DNA from: JAWXTK01 sp044433645
Lineage (GTDB): Bacteria > Bacteroidota > Bacteroidia > Bacteroidales > Rikenellaceae
Reading direction: 5' to 3'
Assembly (NCBI GenBank): GCA_044433645.1
Contig: JAWXTK010000017.1
Coordinates: 1 to 51,381, forward strand
DNA length: 51,381 bases
Positions 38,748 through 46,780 of the stretch are shown here, piece by piece. Below the pieces are notes generated by a model that saw nothing but the letters and a program-made list of their open reading frames with translations, searched no databases and was not told the DNA's origin. Each line of letters starts with the position of its first letter. Position 1 is the first letter of the stretch. Both the position numbers and the translations under genes were made by a program.

Positions 38748-39904
38748 TGGTTTTCAATTACTTTGTCGCTGTATTTTTGAGCGATTGCTTGCTCTCCATT
38801 TTCACAATATTCTGAAATCAATGAGGGATTATTGCTTAGAAGAAGAATCTTTTTTTCTAGATCATCAGCATTGTTGCTTTCAAAAAGTTCGCCTAATTTT
38901 TTCCCCTCATTTTCGCATATTTCTTTAAAACTTCCGTGTGATGGTGCGAGCACACATTTGCCAAAATTTATTGCTTCTAGAATCGCCATAGGAAAACCCT
39001 CCCAACATACACTGGCCATAACCATAAATTTGGAGTTAGTGAAAAAATCTTTTAAATTTTCACCTGCGATGTGACCGAGAAATTCGCAGTTTTTTGGTGG
39101 GTTTTTTATTTGGTAGTCAGGCCTTGGTGACCCAGCAAATTTAAACTCTATATGGGGGAGAGAACGAGCAACTTTCAATATTAAATCTATGCCTTTTTCG
39201 GGGCTCAATCTCCCACAATAACCTATGTAAGAGCCTTGCTTTTGAGAGTGAAATTTTGCTGATTTTATGCTGTTAGGGATGACTATTATTTTGTCAGAAT
39301 CAAAACCTGATGAGATTAATTTTGAGCGTTGAAAATTTGTCAAGCAGCAGTATTTGTCTACATATTTTAGGTAATATCTTCTCTTGCGTGCCACCATATT
39401 TCTCAGCGCATAACCCACAGATTTAAAGATTGATTTTTCGCAATTATATCTTATGCATGAGAGCTCTTTTTGTTTAGTTGTACAACTTTCGCAGGGTAAA
39501 TTATTGCGTAAACAAAGTCCAGTTGGGCAGATTAATCTGTAATTGTGAACGCTCATTATGACCTGTATTTTGCGCATTTTGCACTCCTTTAAAATCGCAG
39601 GTCCTATGAAGGGATAGAGGTTGTGAATGTGTACTATTGAGGGGTTAAATTCTTGGAGTTTTGCGCTAAATTTTTTGATAAAAATTGAGGGGAAAATTCC
39701 ACCGAAAAATGCGCGAATTTTACCATGGAGACTATCTTGAATTTTGCAAGTAGACTCGCGATATTGATCAACTTTATAGCCTAGAGATTTATATGTTTTC
39801 AGCATATTATCCACCACGGCTTCTTCGCCAGAATACGTGCCGTAGTTGTTGTGAACGATAAGGATTTTTATCTTATTTTTAGTATGTACATCAGTTTGCT
39901 CCAT
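38720..39904 (-). CDS. Glycosyltransferase family 4
   Basis: 394 residues with two Rossmann-like halves. The N-terminal ILIVHNNYGTYSGEEAVVDN is typical of GT4 transferases, and the donor site is seen in IGYCGRLSPEKGIDLILKVA and the EX7E-like block MASVCWEGFPMAILEAINFG. A cysteine cluster (about residues 132-158, CPTGLCLRNNLPCESC and later CIRYNC) is characteristic of one GT4 subgroup and might hold a metal. It probably adds a sugar to the repeat unit. The end overlaps the interrupted WecG-type gene by 28 bases, the start overlaps the previous gene by 37. Confidence 0.9.
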   Translation of the reverse strand: MEQTDVHTKNKIKILIVHNNYGTYSGEEAVVDNMLKTYKSLGYKVDQYRESTCKIQDSLHGKIRAFFGGIFPSIFIKKFSAKLQEFNPSIVHIHNLYPFIGPAILKECKMRKIQVIMSVHNYRLICPTGLCLRNNLPCESCTTKQKELSCIRYNCEKSIFKSVGYALRNMVARKRRYYLKYVDKYCCLTNFQRSKLISSGFDSDKIIVIPNSIKSAKFHSQKQGSYIGYCGRLSPEKGIDLILKVARSLPHIEFKFAGSPRPDYQIKNPPKNCEFLGHIAGENLKDFFTNSKFMVMASVCWEGFPMAILEAINFGKCVLAPSHGSFKEICENEGKKLGELFESNNADDLEKKILLLSNNPSLISEYCENGEQAIAQKYSDKVIENQWKTLIENL

Positions 39905-40746
39905 ATTCGTTTCTTGAGTGAATGATAGCTTTTTGCGCTGTGCAAAATTGTCTTGTTTATTTCTGTGTTCTCAGGGAATTTAAATACTTTATTCTGAGAA
40001 TTGTCATGTGTGCAATCAAAGCGATTGTATGTTTTGCAATGTGTGCCGCTGCCGTCAAATCCTAAGTTTTTGACTTTGCTTTTTAGAGGGAATAATGAAA
40101 TTTTATTTTGTAGAAATTGAGCATAACAAAACCTTATAGCCCAAGAGTTATTTTTTCCTTTTTTGCAGGCTTTAAGCATAGAGTAACAATCAGAACCACC
40201 CCATAAATTGAACTCTTTTTTGTTGTTTATTATTTCGGGATTCCAGTCTACACTTTCCCATCTATCTTGCCAAGTGGCCCAGCCCCATGAGCTGCTGCGT
40301 GTGCAAAAATATGCGTCGAATTTATAGTGAGTTGGAGTTTTAATAGTGTTAGAATATGCGCAAATTGAGAATACTTTTTTGTTGTTCTTGTATAGGTCTA
40401 GACCTTGGTTTAAAAACGCAAGAAAGTTTGGGGAATAAATTAAATCGTCTTCTAAAATTATTGCTCTACCATGGAGTTTTATTATGCGACTTACTCCCTG
40501 AATTATTGAGTTTGCAAGACCTAAATTCTTTTGTTGTTTATAGATAATTATCTTCTTAAAACCTGTGATAGCCGCTGATATTTTTTCAATTTCGTCGACA
40601 TTTTTTTTGTCATCCATGTTTCGCATAGCATCTATGAAAATATATAAGATGCTGTCTTTGATTTCGGAATTTAGACTAAGACTTTCTATGCTTAATTTTA
40701 ATTGCTCTGGGCGATTAAAAGCAAAAACAATTATAGGGGCGAGCAT
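39868..40746 (-). CDS. Glycosyltransferase (GNT-I/GT2-like)
   Basis: 292 residues of GT-A fold, close to the GNT-I-like transferases common in Bacteroidetes. It starts PIIVFAFNRPEQLKLSIESL, has IILEDDLIYSPNF as the metal-binding EDD motif at about 98-101, and the conserved RSSSWGWATWQDRWE (about 150-164). The start ATG overlaps the previous gene's stop by one base. The substrate is unknown. It is one of three glycosyltransferases for building the polysaccharide repeat. Confidence 0.88.
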   Translation of the reverse strand: MLAPIIVFAFNRPEQLKLSIESLSLNSEIKDSILYIFIDAMRNMDDKKNVDEIEKISAAITGFKKIIIYKQQKNLGLANSIIQGVSRIIKLHGRAIILEDDLIYSPNFLAFLNQGLDLYKNNKKVFSICAYSNTIKTPTHYKFDAYFCTRSSSWGWATWQDRWESVDWNPEIINNKKEFNLWGGSDCYSMLKACKKGKNNSWAIRFCYAQFLQNKISLFPLKSKVKNLGFDGSGTHCKTYNRFDCTHDNSQNKVFKFPENTEINKTILHSAKSYHSLKKRIWSKLMYILKIR

Positions 40747-41645
40747 TAATGCAGGAATTTTTGTATGATTTTTTTTGGTGAAAAAATAAGTAATATATAT
40801 ATGTAAATTTTGTAGTTAAAGTGGTCGTATTTTAATGCTTTGAAAGCTTCCGAAAATGCTAAAATTCCCTGGTTATTTCTTAGCGCAATATTGCATCTAT
40901 TTTTGTGCCAAAGCGAATTGTATTTTAGTAAATATTTTGAGGGGTGCTCTGAATATAATTTATAAAGTGAATCTCCTACGGGGTCAAAATTTGTGATTTT
41001 GCGCTTTGGGGTAAAAGAGTTTTCTGTGACGTAAATCGCCTGTGTAGACTTTGAATATGCTATCTTATTATTTACAGCTAATCGTGCCCATGTTAGTAGG
41101 TCCTCGCCTGAGGTGATACCTACGGGGAAACCTCCAATTAGTTGTAGAGCAGATTTTTTTATCATTATAGACGACGAGCAAATAGGAGGATTTGAGCGAG
41201 ATGCAACATCAAAATAATTGTCTATTACACCGTCTTTACAGTTGAATTTTAAGCCGTTTATTTTTGTTTGTGTGATTTTGCCTGAGCTGTTTTTATATTC
41301 ATAATTGCATGCACAAACATTGCAAGCTGGGTATTTTAAATGTAATTCCCACTGGGTTTGTAAATAGTTTTTGTGCCACAAATCATCGGCATCTAACAGT
41401 GCTATAAAGTCGTATTTTGCCTCACTAATTCCTCGGTTTCGAGCAGCACTTACACCTGAGTTTCGTTGTTTGAAAATCCTTATGCGTGGGTCGGATAATT
41501 GCGATATTTTTTCCAGGCTTTTATCCGTAGAGCCGTCGTTTATTATCACAATTTCAAAGCTGCGAAAACTTTGAGATAGTACGCTTTTTATGCATGAGAC
41601 GATTTGTTCTTGCTTGTTATAAAGAGGAATAATTATCGAAATCAT
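40746..41645 (-). CDS. Glycosyltransferase family 2
   Basis: 299 residues starting directly with the GT2 strand MISIIIPLYNKQEQIVSCIK, with VIINDGSTDKSLE and IALLDADDLWHKNY as nucleotide and metal sites. The catalytic base region is in SGEDLLTWARLA. The start lies 29 bases inside the end of the wzy gene and its stop overlaps the next gene, consistent with a tightly packed operon. Substrate unknown. Confidence 0.9.
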   Translation of the reverse strand: MISIIIPLYNKQEQIVSCIKSVLSQSFRSFEIVIINDGSTDKSLEKISQLSDPRIRIFKQRNSGVSAARNRGISEAKYDFIALLDADDLWHKNYLQTQWELHLKYPACNVCACNYEYKNSSGKITQTKINGLKFNCKDGVIDNYFDVASRSNPPICSSSIMIKKSALQLIGGFPVGITSGEDLLTWARLAVNNKIAYSKSTQAIYVTENSFTPKRKITNFDPVGDSLYKLYSEHPSKYLLKYNSLWHKNRCNIALRNNQGILAFSEAFKALKYDHFNYKIYIYILLIFSPKKIIQKFLH

Positions 41646-42945
41646 CGTTGTGATTTTTACCCCAACTTAAGCCCATCATTATGCCGTAGAATACAAAGGG
41701 AATCGTTAGAGTCGCTATTGAATAATTAATTATATTTTCTGTAAACATGGCTGTAATTATTGCTGATAGAGTACTCCCTGCAATAATTGCGCAAAAACGT
41801 ATTTCAGTAGAACTTTGTATATTATTAAATTTTCTAAAGCACTGCCAGATAATTGTAATGAAGGATGATAAGTATAAAATTAGTCCCAGCAAACCATTGT
41901 CGCAAAGCAAAGTTACATAGTCATTGTGAGGCACAGTTAATCCCCCGAATGATTTGTTTATTTGCATCGAGCCTTGTGTTGTGCCAGTGCCTGAACCCAA
42001 GATTTTGTGATTTTTGTAATAGCGATTTAGGAGTTTTCCCCAGGTGTTAAATCTTCCATTACTATTGATTTGTTCTACTGAGATTCTGCCTTCTTTAAAA
42101 TCCTTTATTGTGACTTGCTGACTGTCAAAAAACATCTTTTCTTTAATGCTTGGGGTGAAAAATATTATAGAAACGCCTAGTCCAAATGTTAAGCCTATGG
42201 CTAAAAGTGCTCTTGTTTTGAAAATGAAAATTGCGAATATTGAAAGCATAACAGCGTTAGCTAAAAGAGATGTTCTATATCCCCACAGTAAGCATGGTAG
42301 CATAAAACTTACGGATAAAATAATGTATTTTAATTTGCGTGAATATAAATAATAAGTCGTCAAAAGTATTGCTGAAATCACAATATAGAAAATTGTAATT
42401 GCAGTACCGTAGTAAAATAATCCCTTAAAAATTTTATTGGTAAAAGGAATAAAAAGTATGCAAACACTAAGCAAAGCAACCTTGATTAAATCGCGAGAAA
42501 TTTTAAGAGGAAGTTCGTGGTTTTTTACAACACTTGAACTTACAGAAAATACTAAAAATGGATATAAGTATTTGCTAAATGTGCGCAAAGAAAACAGCAA
42601 AGAATATTCGCAAAAAAGGGAACTTAATAAATTCCAAATCAAGAATGTTAAATAAAAACTAATTGGCCAAGTTAGTCTCATACCCCGAGAAAAACAAGCT
42701 AGAATAAGCAAGAGTATAACCTGAGTGATTAGTAGTCTTAGAGCTGCTAAATCCAGTGCTCCTGGCGAGTAAAATGCAAGGATGCAAGTTAGAGTTAAAT
42801 AATATATTAGGTATTCACCTCTAGTTGTTTTTAGTAAAGCTTTTTGTCCGTTTTTGCGTAGGTGCAAAAAGAAGTAAGCCTTGTTAAAACCTAAAATGGC
42901 AAAGAGCACAAAAATAAGAAAATATGCGTAGTTTAAATACTGCAT
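41617..42945 (-). CDS. wzy: O-antigen/capsule polymerase (Wzy/O-antigen ligase family)
   Basis: 442 residues with about 11 to 12 membrane helices and a large periplasmic loop between residues about 265 and 345. The loop contains NSNGRFNTWGKLLNRYYKNH, GSGTGTTQ and VPHNDYVTLLCDNGLLGLIL, the conserved R..W and HNDY region of Wzy and WaaL enzymes. It would link repeat units flipped by Wzx on the outer face of the inner membrane. As the only such gene in the operon, a polymerase is more likely than a ligase. It is poorly conserved at sequence level, as usual for this family. Confidence 0.85.
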   Translation of the reverse strand: MQYLNYAYFLIFVLFAILGFNKAYFFLHLRKNGQKALLKTTRGEYLIYYLTLTCILAFYSPGALDLAALRLLITQVILLLILACFSRGMRLTWPISFYLTFLIWNLLSSLFCEYSLLFSLRTFSKYLYPFLVFSVSSSVVKNHELPLKISRDLIKVALLSVCILFIPFTNKIFKGLFYYGTAITIFYIVISAILLTTYYLYSRKLKYIILSVSFMLPCLLWGYRTSLLANAVMLSIFAIFIFKTRALLAIGLTFGLGVSIIFFTPSIKEKMFFDSQQVTIKDFKEGRISVEQINSNGRFNTWGKLLNRYYKNHKILGSGTGTTQGSMQINKSFGGLTVPHNDYVTLLCDNGLLGLILYLSSFITIIWQCFRKFNNIQSSTEIRFCAIIAGSTLSAIITAMFTENIINYSIATLTIPFVFYGIMMGLSWGKNHNDDFDNYSSL

Positions 42946-42981
42946 TTATGCGTATTGCAAGTGCTAAAGCAGGGTGAATTT

Positions 42982-44097
42982 TTAGATGTTTTTTGTCAGG
43001 TTTTCGTCTAAAAATCTGCGTGATTTTTCACGGAGATTTTCTAATTTTTCGTTGACTTTTTTATAGTCGATTTCTTGGGTAATTTCATTTATTTCTTCCA
43101 CAAACCTATCTTCTATGTCAAGGTTTTTTAATAAACTTAATGCTCTATCGGAATTATGGTTATTCTTGTGGCCCAAATAATAAAATTGTTTGTTAAAAAT
43201 AATAGAAAATGCTAAGCCGTGAAAAGATGAGCAAACAACAAAATCTGCGTCTTTAAATAAACCAACAAATTCTTCAACTTTAAAGCTCTTAACGTTAAGC
43301 GAAGTAAGGTTTTTTATTGAAGATCCATCGAAAACGCCTATCGCTTTTATTTCTTTTTCTTTGGCTAGTTTCTTTGCTGGGTTTAGTGTTTTATTGTTTG
43401 CGAAGTATGTAAGTACATAAGGCGAGTTACTTGCCTTTTGTGCAAGGTTTTGCCAGAGGCTACTATCAACTAAAAGTGTGGGATCGAGTACCGTTGTAGA
43501 TTCTGTGTTAAAGTTATCTTTTAGATAATTTTTTAGAGTTTCTTCTCTTACAGATATGTTATCAAAATTCTTTAATAGATTTGCAATTTTATTCTTTTGT
43601 TCGTCGCTGAAACTATAGAACGAACTGCTAGCTGCGTAGGTGATTTTTCGTGCAGGTGTTTCAGTTGTAAATTCACCCCAATATAGGTTGTCAAAGCCTC
43701 TGGTGATATTGGTGTTCCACACCTGGTCGCTACCTACGATTATTAAGTCATAGTGGGTTGTAGGAATTGATCCTTGAGTAAAGCTCTCGCTGGAGCATTT
43801 TAGTTTGCTAGCGATGAATTTTGTGAAATATTTCTGACGTTTACGGCGTGAAAGGTAGTTTGTAGGTGTGCTTAGTAACAGCGATGGCAGAAAGGCAAAA
43901 ATCTTCAATAGTTTAGAACGGCTGGATTTAGGTTTAATCCTCTTGAAAAGTTTGTAGCTATTCTCAATAAAGCTGGGTCTGTAATCTATTATTTCAACCT
44001 CGTGAGAGGCATCTTGCAAGTAGGTTTGCAGGGCATAGGCTTGAAGCACTGCGCCGTAGTTGTGAGCTCTGTGAAATGTTAGTATTCCTATTTTCAT
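42982..44097 (-). CDS. Polysaccharide pyruvyl transferase family protein
   Basis: 371 residues. The N-terminal MKIGILTFHRAHNYGAVLQAYALQ (1-24) and the C-terminal CSSFHGLAFSIIFNKQFYYL are the signatures of the family that adds pyruvate as a ketal to sugars, giving negative charge to capsule or exopolysaccharide. The phosphoenolpyruvate-binding histidine is in SFHG. The start overlaps the stop of the iron-sulfur protein gene (ATGA). These two gene families are often neighbours in Bacteroidetes polysaccharide loci. Confidence 0.9.
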   Translation of the reverse strand: MKIGILTFHRAHNYGAVLQAYALQTYLQDASHEVEIIDYRPSFIENSYKLFKRIKPKSSRSKLLKIFAFLPSLLLSTPTNYLSRRKRQKYFTKFIASKLKCSSESFTQGSIPTTHYDLIIVGSDQVWNTNITRGFDNLYWGEFTTETPARKITYAASSSFYSFSDEQKNKIANLLKNFDNISVREETLKNYLKDNFNTESTTVLDPTLLVDSSLWQNLAQKASNSPYVLTYFANNKTLNPAKKLAKEKEIKAIGVFDGSSIKNLTSLNVKSFKVEEFVGLFKDADFVVCSSFHGLAFSIIFNKQFYYLGHKNNHNSDRALSLLKNLDIEDRFVEEINEITQEIDYKKVNEKLENLREKSRRFLDENLTKNI

Positions 44098-45254
44098 CGT
44101 CCTAAAATTTTAATAATAAATTTTACCAATGGTCTTGGCAGAAACTCTTTAATTTTTGTTTTTAGTGAGGTTTTAGTGTATTTATTTTTTACGAATTTAA
44201 AACCTTTCGCGCAGTAATCTTTTTCAAATTTTTCTCTTTGTGGATTTATTTTTGAGGGACGTTTTAAGTTTGTTTGTAGACAATTTTCTAGTTTTGCAGG
44301 CAAGAAATTTACTTGGTCTTTAATTAGCGAAAACCACTCTTCGCCCTTTTGGGTATTGCAGAAAATCAGCGAGCAACCTTTATTATCCTTGGCAAATTCT
44401 GGGTCGGTGCGCTCATATCCCCAGTAATCGCCCAAGGTCACATCGCTGGGGCGAGTGGTGTTTGCAAAGTGGCAAACTCCGCAGGCGTGGGCAAGTGTGA
44501 GATGAGAATAAAATAAATTTCTATATATAGTTGAAAATTTATGCTTGTCTCCAAAATCAAGGCGCTCAACATGAGACGCCCAACTGTGTTTTTGTTTGTC
44601 TCTGAATTCTACACCCGTTATTTTTTTATTATATTTTTGCTGATTGTAAGCTAAAAAATCGCGCCAAACAAAAGGGCCTGGAACTCCGTGGCAGATGATG
44701 TCCATTAAGTAAAGATTAGGGCGCAAATTTTTGCCTATGTAAGATTTTAGGCCAGCAACTTGGCAGGGTGTGCCCGAGAATAATACTTTTTTGCCGTCTT
44801 TTAGATCTTGTTTTATTTGTGTGAAACAGCCGTTTGCATCGCTTTGAACATATTTACTGCCTTTGAACTCATCGCGCTCTGATTTTGTGGTAGCTCTTTT
44901 ATGAATTGCTCTAAAATTTTCATCGTAACCAACGCCGTAGACTATTCCCCCTTGCGCTAAAATATAGTCGGAAAAAGCTATGAATGCTGCGCCACTACGA
45001 CTTGTTTTAATTTGCTCGGGGTCTTTATGACGGAGAGCATAGGCTAGGGGCGAATCAAGGTTTTCGCTCTTGTTATAGTTGGGCGAAAATTCGCAGACTC
45101 TCTCGCACAGGCCACATTCTGTGCACTTATTTTTGTCAACCACCGGATACAAAAAACCAAGTGCATCAGCGCGCATTTCTATCGCCTTGCTAGGGCAGAT
45201 ACTTTTGCAGGCCGAGCAGCTACAACAGTCTTTTTTATCTGTGATGTTTATCAT
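44094..45254 (-). CDS. Coenzyme F420 hydrogenase/dehydrogenase beta-subunit-like iron-sulfur protein
   Basis: 386 residues. Two [4Fe-4S] ferredoxin motifs are at the start, CCSCSACKSICPSKAIEM and CTECGLCERVC. Domains of the FrhB type follow, with SRSGAAFIAFSDYILAQGGI, LFSGTPCQVAGLKSYIG and CGVCHFANTTRPSDVTLGDYWG. F420 itself is not made by these bacteria, so in polysaccharide loci the protein probably uses a flavin to reduce or modify a sugar or pyruvyl group. It sits directly before the pyruvyl transferase and after wzx, both with four-base overlaps. The exact reaction is unknown. Confidence 0.88.
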   Translation of the reverse strand: MINITDKKDCCSCSACKSICPSKAIEMRADALGFLYPVVDKNKCTECGLCERVCEFSPNYNKSENLDSPLAYALRHKDPEQIKTSRSGAAFIAFSDYILAQGGIVYGVGYDENFRAIHKRATTKSERDEFKGSKYVQSDANGCFTQIKQDLKDGKKVLFSGTPCQVAGLKSYIGKNLRPNLYLMDIICHGVPGPFVWRDFLAYNQQKYNKKITGVEFRDKQKHSWASHVERLDFGDKHKFSTIYRNLFYSHLTLAHACGVCHFANTTRPSDVTLGDYWGYERTDPEFAKDNKGCSLIFCNTQKGEEWFSLIKDQVNFLPAKLENCLQTNLKRPSKINPQREKFEKDYCAKGFKFVKNKYTKTSLKTKIKEFLPRPLVKFIIKILGR

Positions 45255-46780
45255 CTTTTAAAGATTCTATTTTTAATTTGGGTGGCTTTTTCTATTATCA
45301 TTCCTCGCTCTTTTTTGTCGCAACCTATAACTATTATCATAAGTGCACAGCTAATTACGCAGCTAAAGCCAACTGCTAAAAATCTCTCCCACGAGGGGCT
45401 CATTTGCAGATAAACAAAAATAGGTAAAATTAATGAAATTAAAAAGGTTGTACCTACTCTTAAATAAACTTTATAGAAAAATTGGCGAATTGAAATTTTG
45501 ATGTTTTTCTTAAGCATTACAAGGCGAGCCAAAAGCGAGAATTGAGACAAAATAATAGAGATAACTATGGTTATCGGTGGCGTAAATCCAAGCTTTAGAG
45601 CTAGGTAAGAAAGTGGTAGATTTAGTATCTGCAAACCACCTACGACTAATTGATAATTGCGTATTTTGCCGGTGGCTGATTGAGCTGTAATTAGTTGCTG
45701 AGACAAGATGTCTGAAAGCGTATTTATGATTATTAATTTTACAAATATGACGGTGAATTCAGGAACTGTTTTGAGCCAAAGAGTTAATAAAAATTGAGTC
45801 TCAATTAAAACCGGCATGGACAAAAACATCATTAAAAAAAACGAAAATTTTGCGCTGCCAAAAATTAACCGTAACATATAATCGTAATCTTTCGCTGCAT
45901 AAGATTTTGTGATTTGGGGATTTACTGCTGTGGTGAAACTATTAATGAAAGCAGTTATTGAGTTGTTGACTTGCATGGCTAGGCCGCGAGCTGCGTTGAC
46001 TGTTGTACCATAAAATAAATTCAATACCATGTTGACCCCCTGGTTTTTAAAAAGTCCAGATGTAGTTCCTATAGTTGCCCAGCCTGCATAGGCAAACATC
46101 TCTTTGAAAATCGCTTTGTTGAATTTCATCTCAAAACGACTTTCGCTAAAGTGTTTGCGGCAATAAATTCTGTTGATTATGCGAATAAGAATAGAGGAAA
46201 GCATCCAGAAAATTGCGTAGAGGATAAGTTTATCACCTGAGATTTTAACTAGACCTAGTATGATGAAAAGTTTTAAAACACTCTCAAAAATACTAACACA
46301 CGCAAAGGTTTTCATGTGTTCGTGGGCTATGATAAGAGCGTTGTAGGGTATGCTCATCATGTTGAAAACAAAGGTGATAGATGTGCAGTGAAGAACCCAT
46401 TTTGCTGCGTATAATCTATCGGGGGGTAAAACCATTTTGTGGTTCAAATACCACATGCCTATTATCTCAATTAGTGCAAAAATTATAACACCAAGCAAGG
46501 CTTGAACGATGACTGAGGTGGAGAATGTTTGGCGTAGTTTTTTTAAATTATTTGCGCCCAACTCAAAAGTCATAAAACGAGATGATGCGTTAGATAATCC
46601 CCCTGAAACAAGCCCAAACATAGCGACCATGCCCCCAACAACATTGTAAATACCGTAGTCTTCAACTCCTAAAATACTAAGGAACATACGCGAGGTGTAG
46701 AGCGATATGCACAAAGTAATTATCGTTCTAAAATAAAGCGCCAAAGTGTTTTTGGCTATGCGTTTTGTTGTGTCTCTCAC
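45251..46780 (-). CDS. wzx: Wzx-type flippase (polysaccharide transporter)
   Basis: 509 residues with 12 to 14 membrane helices in the MATE/MVF-like fold. The start NTLALYFRTIITLCISLYTS, then RMFLSILGVEDYGIYNVVGG, is the typical first two helices of the O-antigen flippase family. The conserved region NQGVNMVLNLFYGTTVNAAR follows near residue 260. It moves undecaprenyl-linked repeat units from the inner to the outer face of the inner membrane for Wzy. It overlaps the wzc-like stop and the iron-sulfur gene start by four bases each. Confidence 0.92.
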   Translation of the reverse strand: MRDTTKRIAKNTLALYFRTIITLCISLYTSRMFLSILGVEDYGIYNVVGGMVAMFGLVSGGLSNASSRFMTFELGANNLKKLRQTFSTSVIVQALLGVIIFALIEIIGMWYLNHKMVLPPDRLYAAKWVLHCTSITFVFNMMSIPYNALIIAHEHMKTFACVSIFESVLKLFIILGLVKISGDKLILYAIFWMLSSILIRIINRIYCRKHFSESRFEMKFNKAIFKEMFAYAGWATIGTTSGLFKNQGVNMVLNLFYGTTVNAARGLAMQVNNSITAFINSFTTAVNPQITKSYAAKDYDYMLRLIFGSAKFSFFLMMFLSMPVLIETQFLLTLWLKTVPEFTVIFVKLIIINTLSDILSQQLITAQSATGKIRNYQLVVGGLQILNLPLSYLALKLGFTPPITIVISIILSQFSLLARLVMLKKNIKISIRQFFYKVYLRVGTTFLISLILPIFVYLQMSPSWERFLAVGFSCVISCALMIIVIGCDKKERGMIIEKATQIKNRIFKR

